Source: SZUA-430 sp044220975
GTDB taxonomy: Bacteria; Pseudomonadota; Alphaproteobacteria; Micropepsales; Micropepsaceae
NCBI GenBank assembly: GCA_044220975.1
Contig: JBGAPZ010000008.1
Coordinates: forward strand, 42,909 to 106,908
Length of the DNA: 64,000 nucleotides
Direction: 5' to 3'
This document shows, piece after piece, positions 52,792 through 61,397 of this stretch. The stretch's first letter is position 1. Every line of letters begins with the position of its first letter. Made by a program: the position numbers and the translations under genes. Below the pieces are notes generated by a model. It made no database searches and was not told where the DNA came from. It saw only the letters and a program-made list of their open reading frames with translations.

Positions 52792-53127
52792 CTATTTCGC
52801 GACGATCTTTCCTTGGGCGGTTGCCATGTTGAATTCGCCGAAATAGGGGTAGGTGCCGGGGGCCAGGGGGCCGATGAAGATGGTGGCTTGCGAATTTCCG
52901 GCGATGACCTTTTCGCGATTCAGTTCGTAAGACTCGAATTCTTCGGGGGTCGCGTCTTGGTTCTTGACGATCAACTTGACCTTCTTGTTTGCCGGAACCT
53001 CGAGCGTTGATGGATTGAACTTGTGATCCTTGATCGCGATTTCGAAGGACGGGATGTCCTCGGAAAGGGCGGGGCCTGCGACTGCGGTGGCGCACACAAG
53101 GGCTGCGATGGCGAAGGCGTACTTCAC
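52792..53127 (-). CDS. Cupredoxin-like periplasmic protein of an FTR1 system
   Basis: A 111-residue protein with a signal peptide (VKYAFAIAALVCATAVAGPA, cleavage near LS-ED) and a cupredoxin fold: FEIAIKDHKFNPSTLEVPAN, VKLIVKNQD and PLAPGTYPYFGEFNMATAQG. The classical Cys and carboxyl-side His of blue copper sites are not evident, so it may bind iron or copper in another way, as in the EfeO-type cupredoxin partners of FTR1. GTG start with GAGGAG upstream. First gene of the operon, behind the Fur-like box. Confidence 0.82.
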   Translation of the reverse strand: MKYAFAIAALVCATAVAGPALSEDIPSFEIAIKDHKFNPSTLEVPANKKVKLIVKNQDATPEEFESYELNREKVIAGNSQATIFIGPLAPGTYPYFGEFNMATAQGKIVAK

Positions 53128-53151
53128 AGGTGTAGCTCCTCAGTAGATTAC

Positions 53152-53170
53152 GCTATTGATAATCAATCGC
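53152..53170 (-). promoter_or_regulatory. Fur-box-like operator of the FTR1 operon
   Basis: A 19-bp site centred at 53161 matches the Escherichia coli Fur consensus at 14 of 19 positions and contains the perfect palindrome ATTGATAATCAAT (53155-53167). It lies 25 nt upstream of the cupredoxin GTG. Irr or another iron regulator could use it as well. Confidence 0.6.
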
Positions 53171-53264
53171 AACTAGTGGTGCAAGTGCAAATTGGTCTCA
53201 GTCTCAGTTAGCGAAACTGGCAGTTTTCTGCGTTGGTTTGGATCAGATCGCCGCGGGGAGGGGC

Positions 53265-53543
53265 TTATTCGCCGCGTGCGCGCGCGAGCGTTGCTACGAG
53301 TTCGGCGATCTTTTCGCGTTGCGCGCGCTTGTCGCCAGATCGGATCGCGTGCTCCACGCAGTGAGCGATGTGGTCCTGCAGAACCTCACCTTCCACGCGT
53401 TTCAACGCGGCGACTGCAGCCTGAATCTGATTGACGACATCGATGCAATAACGGTCGGTCTCAACCATTTTGGCGAGGCCGCGGACCTGTCCCTCGATCC
53501 GACTAAGGCGCGACAAACAAGACTTTTTTGTTTCGCTCTGCAT
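53265..53543 (-). CDS. csoR: Copper-sensing CsoR-family repressor
   Basis: A 92-residue all-helical regulator (DUF156). The three Cu(I) ligands of the CsoR type are present with exact spacing: C33, H58 and C62 (25 and 4 residues apart, as C36/H61/C65 in the tuberculosis protein). The RcnR-type His set is absent, so copper rather than nickel or cobalt. RLSRIEGQVRGLAKMVE is the family start. ATG at 53543 was chosen; an upstream in-frame ATG at 53585 would cross the operator. Divergent from copA. Confidence 0.93.
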   Translation of the reverse strand: MQSETKKSCLSRLSRIEGQVRGLAKMVETDRYCIDVVNQIQAAVAALKRVEGEVLQDHIAHCVEHAIRSGDKRAQREKIAELVATLARARGE

Positions 53544-53550
53544 GCTTGAA

Positions 53551-53570
53551 AGATACCCCCTAGGGGTATA
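53551..53570. promoter_or_regulatory. CsoR operator between csoR and copA
   Basis: A G/C-tract near-palindrome, ATACCCCCTAGGGGTAT (53553-53569), of the type bound by CsoR tetramers, 8 nt before the csoR ATG and 30 nt before the copA ATG. Copper binding to CsoR should release both genes. Confidence 0.8.
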
Positions 53571-53599
53571 CTTCGTCAAGTGCATCGGAGTCGTTTGCT

Positions 53600-55930
53600 A
53601 TGAACACGCACGCTCGGCACGGAACGCATGACCACACGCACGACCATGCGGGAAAGGTGAAGGACCCCGTCTGCGGGATGATGGTCGACCCGGCGACGGC
53701 CAAGCATCGAGCGGAGCACGCCGGAAGCACATTTTATTTTTGCAATCCACGGTGTCGCGAGAAGTTCGTTGCCGACCCTGATGCCTATTTGAAAGTTGGT
53801 GCAGCGTCTCCTGCGCCTGCGAAGGCGGGTACGATCTATACGTGTCCGATGCATCCGGAAGTTCGCCAGGTCGGTCCCGGCGTGTGTCCGAAATGCGGGA
53901 TGGCGCTGGAGCCAGAAGATTTGTCTGCGGCGCTGGATGAGGGTCCCAACCCCGAACTTCGCGGCATGACGCAGCGTTTCTGGGTGGGCACTGCGCTGAG
54001 CGTTCCCGTCGTCGCGCTGGAAATGGGTGGCCATTTGACAGACTTGCACATGGTGTTGGGCCAGAGCGCGAGTAACTGGTTGCAGTTTGGTCTGGCGACG
54101 CCGGTCGTGTTGTGGTGCGGTCTGCCGTTCTTCGTGCGCGGGTGGAAATCCCTCGTCAGCCGTCACTTGAATATGTTCACGCTGATCGCGATGGGAACAG
54201 GTATCGCGTGGCTATACAGCGTCGTTGCCACCGTTGTGCCGGAGTTCTTTCCATCGGCGTTTCGCGGTGTGGTTTATTTCGAGGCGGCGGCCGCGATCAC
54301 AGTTCTGGTGTTGTTGGGCCAGGTGTTGGAACTGCGCGCGCGGGAGAGCACCGGTGGGGCCATTCGCGCACTGCTCAATCTCGCTCCGAAGGTCGCGTTC
54401 CGCGTTCGCGCAGATGGCGGCGACGACGAGGTTCCTCTCGCGCACCTGATGAAGGGTGACAGAATGCGGGTTCGTCCGGGCGGGTTCGTGCCGGTGGACG
54501 GCGTCGTCGTCGAGGGGCGCAGCAATGTCGATGAGGCGATGGTGACGGGCGAGCCGATCCCTGTTGCAAAGGCTGTCGGCGACACCGTGATCGGCGGGAC
54601 AGTCAACCAGACGGGTTCGTTCGTCATGCGGGCGGAGAGAGTGGGCGCGGAAACGACACTGGCGCAGATCGTCGCGATGGTTGCCAAGGCTCAACGCAGC
54701 CGGGCGCCGATCCAACGCCTGGCCGATGAGGTGTCGGGATGGTTCGTACCGGTGGTGATTGCGGTCGCTGTTACGGCGTTTGTAGCGTGGAGTGCGTGGG
54801 GTCCCGAACCGCGGTTCACGTTTGGATTGATTGCGGCTGTGGCGGTTTTGATTATTGCCTGTCCGTGCGCCCTGGGATTGGCCACGCCAATGTCGATCAT
54901 GGTGGGGGTGGGCCGCGGCGCACAGTTAGGCGTGCTCGTCAAAGACGCAGAGGCGCTGGAGCGGCTTGAGACGATCGATACTCTTGTCGTCGACAAGACG
55001 GGGACTCTCACGGAAGGCAGGCCGAAGGTTGTTGCGGTCGAGACGTCGGGCAGCATGACGCGTGGCGAACTCCTTCGACTGGCGGCGGCATTGGAGCGAT
55101 CAAGTGAACATCCGTTGGCAGCGGCGATCGTTGCGGCGGCGGTGCAAGAAGGAGTGTCTGTGTCGGCCGCGGCTTCGTTTGACGCTGTTGCCGGTAAAGG
55201 TGCCATTGGCGAGGTCGATGGACGACGCGTTGCGATCGGCAACGCGAAGCTCTTCGCGGATCAAGGGTTCGATGGCGCGGCGCTGCAGCCGGTCGCCGAT
55301 CGCATGCGAGCTGAAGGAGCCACGGCAGTGATGATTGCGGTCGACGGTGTAGCGGCAGGTGTTATCGCGGTCGCCGATCCGATTAAGGCGACCACGCCGG
55401 ACGCGATCGGATGTTTGAAGGCCGCGGGCGTACGGGTCGTTATGCTGACCGGAGACAACGCGGCGACGGCGAATGCGGTTGCCGCCAAACTTGGAATCGA
55501 TGAGGTGATCGCCGATGTGTTGCCCGATCAAAAAGCCGCCGTCGTAGAGCGATTGCGACACGAAGGCCGCCGGGTTGCGATGGCCGGGGATGGCGTCAAC
55601 GATGCGCCCGCGCTGGCCGCCGCGGACGTCGGGATCGCGATGGGAACCGGCACGGACGTCGCGATGGAAAGCGCTGGCGTCACGTTGGTCAAAGGCGATC
55701 TCTCCGCGATCGTGCGCGCGCGGGCGCTGTCGGCGGCGGTGATGCGGAACATCCGGCAGAACTTGTTCTTTGCGTTTGCCTACAACGCGCTCGGCGTGCC
55801 GATCGCGGCAGGCGTGCTCTATCCGGCGTTCGGGTTGCTCTTGAGCCCCATCATCGCAGCGGTTGCGATGGCGCTGAGTTCGGTCAGCGTCATCGGCAAC
55901 GCGTTGCGCCTGCGGTCAGTCCGCGTCTGA
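53600..55930 (+). CDS. copA: Cu+-exporting P1B-type ATPase
   Basis: A 776-residue pump. The N-terminus is His-rich (residues 4-16), followed by a YHS domain (20-66, DPVCGMMVD) and a heavy-metal-binding domain with YTCPMHPEV and CPKCGMAL (79-106) in place of an HMA domain. Helix 6 carries C421-P-C423, the phosphorylated Asp is D465 in DKTGTLTEG, and the last helices have YN in FAYNALG and MALSSVSV, the P1B-1 copper set. It exports Cu+ to the periplasm. Controlled by the adjacent CsoR site. Confidence 0.95.
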   Translation: MNTHARHGTHDHTHDHAGKVKDPVCGMMVDPATAKHRAEHAGSTFYFCNPRCREKFVADPDAYLKVGAASPAPAKAGTIYTCPMHPEVRQVGPGVCPKCGMALEPEDLSAALDEGPNPELRGMTQRFWVGTALSVPVVALEMGGHLTDLHMVLGQSASNWLQFGLATPVVLWCGLPFFVRGWKSLVSRHLNMFTLIAMGTGIAWLYSVVATVVPEFFPSAFRGVVYFEAAAAITVLVLLGQVLELRARESTGGAIRALLNLAPKVAFRVRADGGDDEVPLAHLMKGDRMRVRPGGFVPVDGVVVEGRSNVDEAMVTGEPIPVAKAVGDTVIGGTVNQTGSFVMRAERVGAETTLAQIVAMVAKAQRSRAPIQRLADEVSGWFVPVVIAVAVTAFVAWSAWGPEPRFTFGLIAAVAVLIIACPCALGLATPMSIMVGVGRGAQLGVLVKDAEALERLETIDTLVVDKTGTLTEGRPKVVAVETSGSMTRGELLRLAAALERSSEHPLAAAIVAAAVQEGVSVSAAASFDAVAGKGAIGEVDGRRVAIGNAKLFADQGFDGAALQPVADRMRAEGATAVMIAVDGVAAGVIAVADPIKATTPDAIGCLKAAGVRVVMLTGDNAATANAVAAKLGIDEVIADVLPDQKAAVVERLRHEGRRVAMAGDGVNDAPALAAADVGIAMGTGTDVAMESAGVTLVKGDLSAIVRARALSAAVMRNIRQNLFFAFAYNALGVPIAAGVLYPAFGLLLSPIIAAVAMALSSVSVIGNALRLRSVRV

Positions 55931-55933
55931 CTA

Positions 55934-58900
55934 TTACTCGGCCGCTTCCGGTTTCGATTTCCGTTGGGGCAACCGGCCGCGAATGATGAACCGGTAAATC
56001 GTCGGGACTACGCTGACGAGCCACGGCCAAAACTTCTGGCCAGCCCAATAACGCTGTTCGATGGCGAGCATGGCAGGTGTCACGAACAGCGTGAGCAGGG
56101 TCGAGAAACCCATGCCGTAGACGATAGCTGTCGCAAGCGGGACCCACCAATCTGAACTTGGGCCGCCGAAGTGGACGGCGCGGGTGAAAAAGTCGACATC
56201 GAACTTATACATCAGCGGCAGCAGGCCTAACATTGCAGTGACCGTCGTTAAAATCACCGGCCGCAAACGCTGCACGCCGGTCCTCACGATCGCGTCCGTG
56301 GGTTCGAACCCCTGGTCGCGCAAATGATGGAACGTGTCCACGAGCACAATGTTGTGGTTCACCATGACGCCCATGAGCGCGACGATGCCCGTCCCGCTCA
56401 TGATGATTGAGAACATCTGGCCTTCGATCATGATTCCGAGGAGCACGCCGATGAATGAGAAAATTACGGCGGTTAGCACCGTGATCGCATGCCAGAAATT
56501 GTTGAACTGAATGATCAGAATACCCAGGATCACCAGCAGCGCCATAATGAAGGCGATTACCAGGAACTGAGCCGACTTGTCTTGTTCTTCGTTCGAGCCG
56601 CGGAACTTGACCGTCACCGAGGGATCGAACTTTTGCGCTTCAATCCACTTTTTAAATTCGCCAATGCGCTCGTTCGTGTTGAACTTGGTGTCGCCTTTGA
56701 CGACGTTCGCGCGCACGCGCCAGACGCGGACGCCTTGAATGCGCTCAAAGCGAGTCGTTTGCTGCACGGCGGTTCGCGTTACGAAGTTCGTTATCGGGAT
56801 CGCGCCGTCGCGTGTGTTAACCCGGAGCTGGTCTAACGCCGATATCCCGCGTTCTCCCCTAGGAAAGCGCACGCGGATGTCAATTTCATCGTCGGAATCG
56901 TCGGGCCGGTATTCGCCGATCTTGATGCCATTCGTGACGAGTTGCACGGCGGCGCCGACCGTGCCGATATCGGCGCCGAAACGTCCCGCCTGTTCGCGAT
57001 CGAGCTTGATGTTCCACTCGATGCCTGGGAGAGGTCTTGAGTCTTCGACGTCGATCAGGCCCGGCATTTTGTCGGCGTGCGCGCGGATGGCTGCGACGGT
57101 GCGATCAAGGGCGCCGTAATTTTCCGAGCCAATCTCGATCTGAATGTCTTTGCCGCCGCCGGGACCGCTTTGTTGTTCCTGAAGCTCTGCGCGGACGCCC
57201 GACATGTTTTCCAAGCGCTTGCGGATGTCGGCCATGATCGGCTTCGACGGTCCGCGCTCATGGTAAGGCAGAAGTTCGACGTAGATTAGTCCGATCGTGT
57301 CGACTGGTCCGCCGCCCCGGCCGCCGCCGCTTGCGCCAGCAACCGTCTGTACGCCCTTGACGCCACGCATACCAAGCAGGCGATGCTCGACATCGATGAC
57401 CAGATCTCGCTTTTCGTTGGCCGACAGGTTCCCGCGGGCGCGCACCATCACTGTGCCGAAATCGGCGTCGGTTTCCACGAAGAACTCAGTGCCCTTACTG
57501 AAAATAGAGAAGGCAAAGATCACGGCGACGAGTGTTGCGATAGCCGCGGCGACTATGAGCAGCGGGCGACGAACGGCGAACGTCACCAAGTGCGCATACA
57601 AACCGGTCAAGCCTTCGATTTCGTAGACGTTGCCAGTTTCCGAGAGTTTGATTGCGCGCTCGGTCTTGGGATCCGGCGGCTCAGGCTTGCCGAAGATCGC
57701 GCCGATTGCCGGCAGGAACAACAGGGCGACGATCATCGACGCCGACATAACGAAGATGGCTGTGATCGGAATGTAGCTCATGAACTTGCCCGGAATGCCG
57801 GGCCAGAAGAGGAGCGGGGCGAACGCAGCGAGCGTTGCCGCGGTCGACGAGACGACCGGCCAAAACATGCGGCGAGCGCCCTCGGCAAAGGCTTCCCGCT
57901 TGGAGAAGCCCTCCGTCATTTTGCGGTCCGCGTATTCGACGACGATGATGCCGTTGTCGACGAGAAGCCCAACCGTGATCACCATCCCGAACAGGATCAT
58001 CATGTTGAGCGTGTAACCGCCAAACCAAAGGCAAAGGAATCCGATGAGGAACGACGTTGGAATCGAAATGCCGACGATCAGGCCTGAGCGCAAGCCAAGG
58101 GAGGCCACAACGACGATCATGACGAGCGCAACGGCGAGCAGAATTGCGTTTGTCAGCTGCGTCAGCTGCGCGTCGATCCAGTAGGAAGCGTCACCTGAGT
58201 ACGCAATGCGGATACCCGGGGGCAGATTCGGTTTTATCTTCTCGATGTAGTCGCGCACGGTCTTGATCGTGCTTACGATGTTCGCGCCGGTACGCTTCTT
58301 AACGTCGACGCTGATGGCGGGCTGGCCGTTCCAGCGCGCATATGTCGTCGCGTCGTAGAATGTGCGATTCACTTGAGCGACGTCGCCGAGCCGCACGACG
58401 CCATCACCCTTTACCTTGATCGGCAACCGCAGGACGTCGTCGGCGGTCTCAAAAAGACCCGGGACCTTGACCGCAAAGCGGCCCTTACCCGTGTCAAGCG
58501 AGCCTGCGGCGATCAGTTGGTTATTTGCGACGACGAGGCGGAACAAGTCTTCGCTTGAAATGCCATAGCTATCGAGGCGCGTCGGGTCGATCGTGACTTC
58601 AAGCAACTCTTCCCGTTGACCGGACAACTGCGCGTCGAGGACGCCCGGCATCGAGTCCATATCGCGCTCCAGCCGCTTGGCTGCGTGTAGCAGCGTTCGC
58701 TCTGGAAGATCGCCGGACAATACGATCGTAATGATCGGTTGATCCGATGTATTCGCCTCATAAATAAAAGGCTCTTCGGCCTCGCGCGGGAGCTTGGGCT
58801 TGGCTGCGTCAACGGCATCGCGCACCTTTTGCATGGCGCGGTCTTTGTTGAAGCTCACGTCGAATTCGAGCGTGACGATACCTTGGCCCTGCATCGCGAT

Positions 58901-59149
58901 GCCGCGAAGTTCCTTTAGGCCTTCAATCGTCTTCAGCTGCGTTTCAAGCGGACGAACAATCAATCGCTCAGCGTCTTCGGGGCTCACCCCCTGTAGCACG
59001 ACGGTCACCTGGAAGTAGGGCAGGGGTATGTCAGGATCCGCTTCCTTGGGGATCGACAGATAAGCGACCGTTCCCAGGATTATGACTGCCAGAAGCGCGC
59101 TCAGCGTTAGGCGCGAACGCGCGATGGCCCAGTCGACTATATGCGTCAT
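55934..59149 (-). CDS. RND-superfamily efflux pump, inner-membrane permease
   Basis: A 1071-residue HAE-type RND permease, twelve helices with two large periplasmic loops. It starts VDWAIARSRLTLSALLAVII, has helix 4 GLLVDNGIIVVEYADRKMTEGF with the proton-relay Asp, and a C-terminal repeat with FIGVLLGIMIEG and HNIVLVDTFHHLRDQG. It pumps drugs, lipids or other hydrophobic compounds out of the periplasm. The heavy-metal HME signature was not seen. It overlaps the adaptor gene by 4 nt. No outer-membrane channel gene is in the window. Confidence 0.92.
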   Translation of the reverse strand: MTHIVDWAIARSRLTLSALLAVIILGTVAYLSIPKEADPDIPLPYFQVTVVLQGVSPEDAERLIVRPLETQLKTIEGLKELRGIAMQGQGIVTLEFDVSFNKDRAMQKVRDAVDAAKPKLPREAEEPFIYEANTSDQPIITIVLSGDLPERTLLHAAKRLERDMDSMPGVLDAQLSGQREELLEVTIDPTRLDSYGISSEDLFRLVVANNQLIAAGSLDTGKGRFAVKVPGLFETADDVLRLPIKVKGDGVVRLGDVAQVNRTFYDATTYARWNGQPAISVDVKKRTGANIVSTIKTVRDYIEKIKPNLPPGIRIAYSGDASYWIDAQLTQLTNAILLAVALVMIVVVASLGLRSGLIVGISIPTSFLIGFLCLWFGGYTLNMMILFGMVITVGLLVDNGIIVVEYADRKMTEGFSKREAFAEGARRMFWPVVSSTAATLAAFAPLLFWPGIPGKFMSYIPITAIFVMSASMIVALLFLPAIGAIFGKPEPPDPKTERAIKLSETGNVYEIEGLTGLYAHLVTFAVRRPLLIVAAAIATLVAVIFAFSIFSKGTEFFVETDADFGTVMVRARGNLSANEKRDLVIDVEHRLLGMRGVKGVQTVAGASGGGRGGGPVDTIGLIYVELLPYHERGPSKPIMADIRKRLENMSGVRAELQEQQSGPGGGKDIQIEIGSENYGALDRTVAAIRAHADKMPGLIDVEDSRPLPGIEWNIKLDREQAGRFGADIGTVGAAVQLVTNGIKIGEYRPDDSDDEIDIRVRFPRGERGISALDQLRVNTRDGAIPITNFVTRTAVQQTTRFERIQGVRVWRVRANVVKGDTKFNTNERIGEFKKWIEAQKFDPSVTVKFRGSNEEQDKSAQFLVIAFIMALLVILGILIIQFNNFWHAITVLTAVIFSFIGVLLGIMIEGQMFSIIMSGTGIVALMGVMVNHNIVLVDTFHHLRDQGFEPTDAIVRTGVQRLRPVILTTVTAMLGLLPLMYKFDVDFFTRAVHFGGPSSDWWVPLATAIVYGMGFSTLLTLFVTPAMLAIEQRYWAGQKFWPWLVSVVPTIYRFIIRGRLPQRKSKPEAAE

Positions 59150-60321
59150 GACTGGCTGGCCTTGTCTTCAGGCGTCGCATCGACTTCTTGGCCGTTCGTC
59201 ACGTATTCCTGGCCAACGGTGATAACGGTGACCGTCTTCGGCAAACCAGCGACCCACACACCTTCGGGGCTGTCGCCCACGATCTGCACCGGCATGAAGC
59301 GCACGTGTTTCGTGGCATCCAGGATGCGCACTCCAACGGTGCCTTTTTCGTCGAGCGACAAGATCGCCGGCGAAATGCGGTGCGCTTCGACCTTGTTTGC
59401 GTTGATGTGAATATCGGCAGTTATACCGTCGCGGATTGCGCCCATCGGATTGGCGACTTCAAGTTCCATGCGGAACGTTCGTGTCGCGTTGTCTGCGCTC
59501 TTGGCGACAAAGCGGACTTTGCCTTCGATGCGCTCGCCCGTGATGAGCTTTGCCCAGCCCGTGTCGCCGATATGGACTTCCAAGATGTCTTTCTCAGACA
59601 CTTGGCCGACAACCAGAAACGGATCTTGATCGACAACCATCGCGCAGACTTGGCCGGGAGCCAGGTAGTCGCCGACGTTGACCATGCGGTCGTCCACAAC
59701 GCCATCAAACGGGGCTTTGATTTTCGTGTTCTCTAGTTCTTTCTCCATGCGCTCGACTTGCGCTTTCGCTGCCTGATAGCGCGCAAGGTCGCCCGCGGTC
59801 GATGTGTCGGAGCGGAAGCCTTTTTCCTGGAGCTTCTTCGACGCTTCGAACTGCAAGCGGTATTGCGTCTGGTTTGCGCGCGCCTCGTTCAGCATCGCCA
59901 TGCGCGCGTCGACTTTGAGTTCGCAGATCGTGGCGCCGGCTTTGACGACCGCGCCCTTGTCAGCACGGATAGCAGCGATCGTGCCAGATGTTTCGGCGCG
60001 TACTTGAACCTTGCGCAACGCTTCAGTCTTGCCGCGCACCGTCAGTTCGCGTTGCCGCATCTCGGCCGTGATCGACCGCACGCGCACAGAGGGCTTTTGC
60101 GTTGCGCCTGGTTTTGCCTTGTCGTCTGCGGGTTTCGCTTTCGGATCGGTCGCAGCCGATGCTGCGATATCGACTTTTGCAGCGCCGCTGTTCGCTTCGT
60201 TGTCCGCGCGGTTCAGCGCGCCGGACGCGACCCACACCGCAAGTACGACCAGGATGATTCCGGCGATGACATACGAGCGACGAATCGGCGTCCGCTGCCT
60301 GCCTTCGGTGTTTTCACTCAT
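59146..60321 (-). CDS. RND efflux periplasmic adaptor (membrane fusion protein)
   Basis: A 391-residue adaptor with an N-terminal anchor (YVIAGIILVVLAVWVASGAL), an Ala/Lys/Pro-rich linker, the lipoyl half motif VRAETSGTIAAIRADKGAVV, a coiled-coil hairpin (about 145-200) and the second half IKAPFDGVVDDRMVNVGDYL. A beta-barrel part follows. It links the permease to an outer-membrane factor. First gene of the operon; ATG at 60321 follows AGAGAG. Confidence 0.92.
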   Translation of the reverse strand: MSENTEGRQRTPIRRSYVIAGIILVVLAVWVASGALNRADNEANSGAAKVDIAASAATDPKAKPADDKAKPGATQKPSVRVRSITAEMRQRELTVRGKTEALRKVQVRAETSGTIAAIRADKGAVVKAGATICELKVDARMAMLNEARANQTQYRLQFEASKKLQEKGFRSDTSTAGDLARYQAAKAQVERMEKELENTKIKAPFDGVVDDRMVNVGDYLAPGQVCAMVVDQDPFLVVGQVSEKDILEVHIGDTGWAKLITGERIEGKVRFVAKSADNATRTFRMELEVANPMGAIRDGITADIHINANKVEAHRISPAILSLDEKGTVGVRILDATKHVRFMPVQIVGDSPEGVWVAGLPKTVTVITVGQEYVTNGQEVDATPEDKASQS

Positions 60322-60745
60322 TGCACTCTCTATGATCGGTCGCTCGGGATTATGAACCGGATACGTTGCAGAATGGTCGCGAGGACTGCTGTCCTAGCGT
60401 ATGTTCTTGTTTTGGTCCGTCTGATTTTTCGCGCTGCGACGCCCAGCCACAAGGCCTGCCAGGCATCCTTAGCGGAAAACCGCGCTATTGGGCAATTTAC
60501 AATAGCGTGATCGGGTGGGGTGTTCCCGGACTGGGCGAAGTACTCCGAAAGGCGAAGATTATGCTTAACGCAAGAGACGCAATGAAGCTCTCAACCCGTG
60601 AGTGAAAACGCAATGAAGAGTAAGAATATCCGCTAGAACCCTTGGCAAATTGCACGGTCTGTCGATACGGTCAGGTTTGTTTTTAGCGGCTGATCGAGTC
60701 GGGACACTCGGCGTGCCGCTCTTCTCACCCCGGGGGAGAGTCACC
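60322..60745. other. Intergenic region between the RND operon and the FecR gene
   Basis: About 424 nt carrying divergent regulatory DNA. Only short frames without recognisable products occur. It contains an 8-bp inverted repeat (60483-60507, listed separately) and the ribosome site GGGGGAGAG of the FecR gene at its end. Confidence 0.6.
60483..60507. repeat. Inverted repeat in the RND/FecR intergenic region
   Basis: CGCTATTG (60483-60490) and CAATAGCG (60500-60507), perfect 8-bp arms with a 9-nt A/T-rich spacer. No T-run follows. The size suits a dimeric repressor site, but no repressor gene lies beside it. Confidence 0.4.
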
Positions 60746-61348
60746 TTGAAGAAGTTTGCAGCAACCGCACTCGCGGCGCTCGTTCTGTTTGCGCAGAGCG
60801 AACTTAGGGCCGAAGCCGTCGGCAACGCTTCGGCAATCATTCCAAACGCTTCGCAATCAGCGCAAGGCACGCGTAGCGATCTGCGTTTGCGGGACAATAT
60901 CATCCGCAACGCCGAGCTCGTGACTGCGGACCGCGGCGCGCTTGAGGTCACGTTCAATGACGGCTCGAAACTGACGATGGGTCAGAACTCACGTCTGACC
61001 GTCGATGAGTACGTGTACGGGCAAGGCGGCGCCAACAAGCAAACAGTGCGCTACACCAAAGGTCTTTTCCGGTTTCTTTCAGGCTCCATCCCGAAGGAAA
61101 ACGTGAAGATTGAAACGCCTACCGTTACGATCGGCATTCGCGGCACGATCTTCCGCACGTTCCTGGACGATAATGGTGGTGGGGCAACGTCAGTCGAGTA
61201 CGGACCGAACGGCGAAGAGTACGAGGTTGTGCTGACCTCGAAAGCCACGGGTCAGACGATTGTGCTGAAGTCGGGTCAGAAAGTCGCTTTCGACAACCAA
61301 GGTGTGTTCGAAGGCATCGTCGACGGTCAAGTGGAAGGCTGCCAGTAG
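60746..61348 (+). CDS. Secreted FecR-domain protein
   Basis: A 200-residue protein. A TTG at 60746 follows a very strong GGGGGAGAG site and opens a signal peptide (MKKFAATALAALVLFAQSEL, cleavage near AEA-VG); the upstream ATG at 60650 would bury it. The mature part is a FecR domain: ELVTADRGALEVTFNDGSKL, FRFLSGSIPKENVKIETPTV and TIGIRGTIFRTFLD. It has no N-terminal anti-sigma domain, so it is a soluble periplasmic or surface module, not a classical FecR regulator. It is followed after 49 nt by the repeat protein, probably as one unit. Confidence 0.85.
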   Translation: MKKFAATALAALVLFAQSELRAEAVGNASAIIPNASQSAQGTRSDLRLRDNIIRNAELVTADRGALEVTFNDGSKLTMGQNSRLTVDEYVYGQGGANKQTVRYTKGLFRFLSGSIPKENVKIETPTVTIGIRGTIFRTFLDDNGGGATSVEYGPNGEEYEVVLTSKATGQTIVLKSGQKVAFDNQGVFEGIVDGQVEGCQ

Positions 61349-61397
61349 CGCAACGCCTTGACGTGACGAAGATCTGGGAACTCGAAGGGGAAATACG

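Noticed and set aside
60366..60605. 79-codon plus-strand frame in the RND-FecR gap
   Set aside because: Composition is irregular, there is no clear ribosome site, and it covers likely regulatory DNA.
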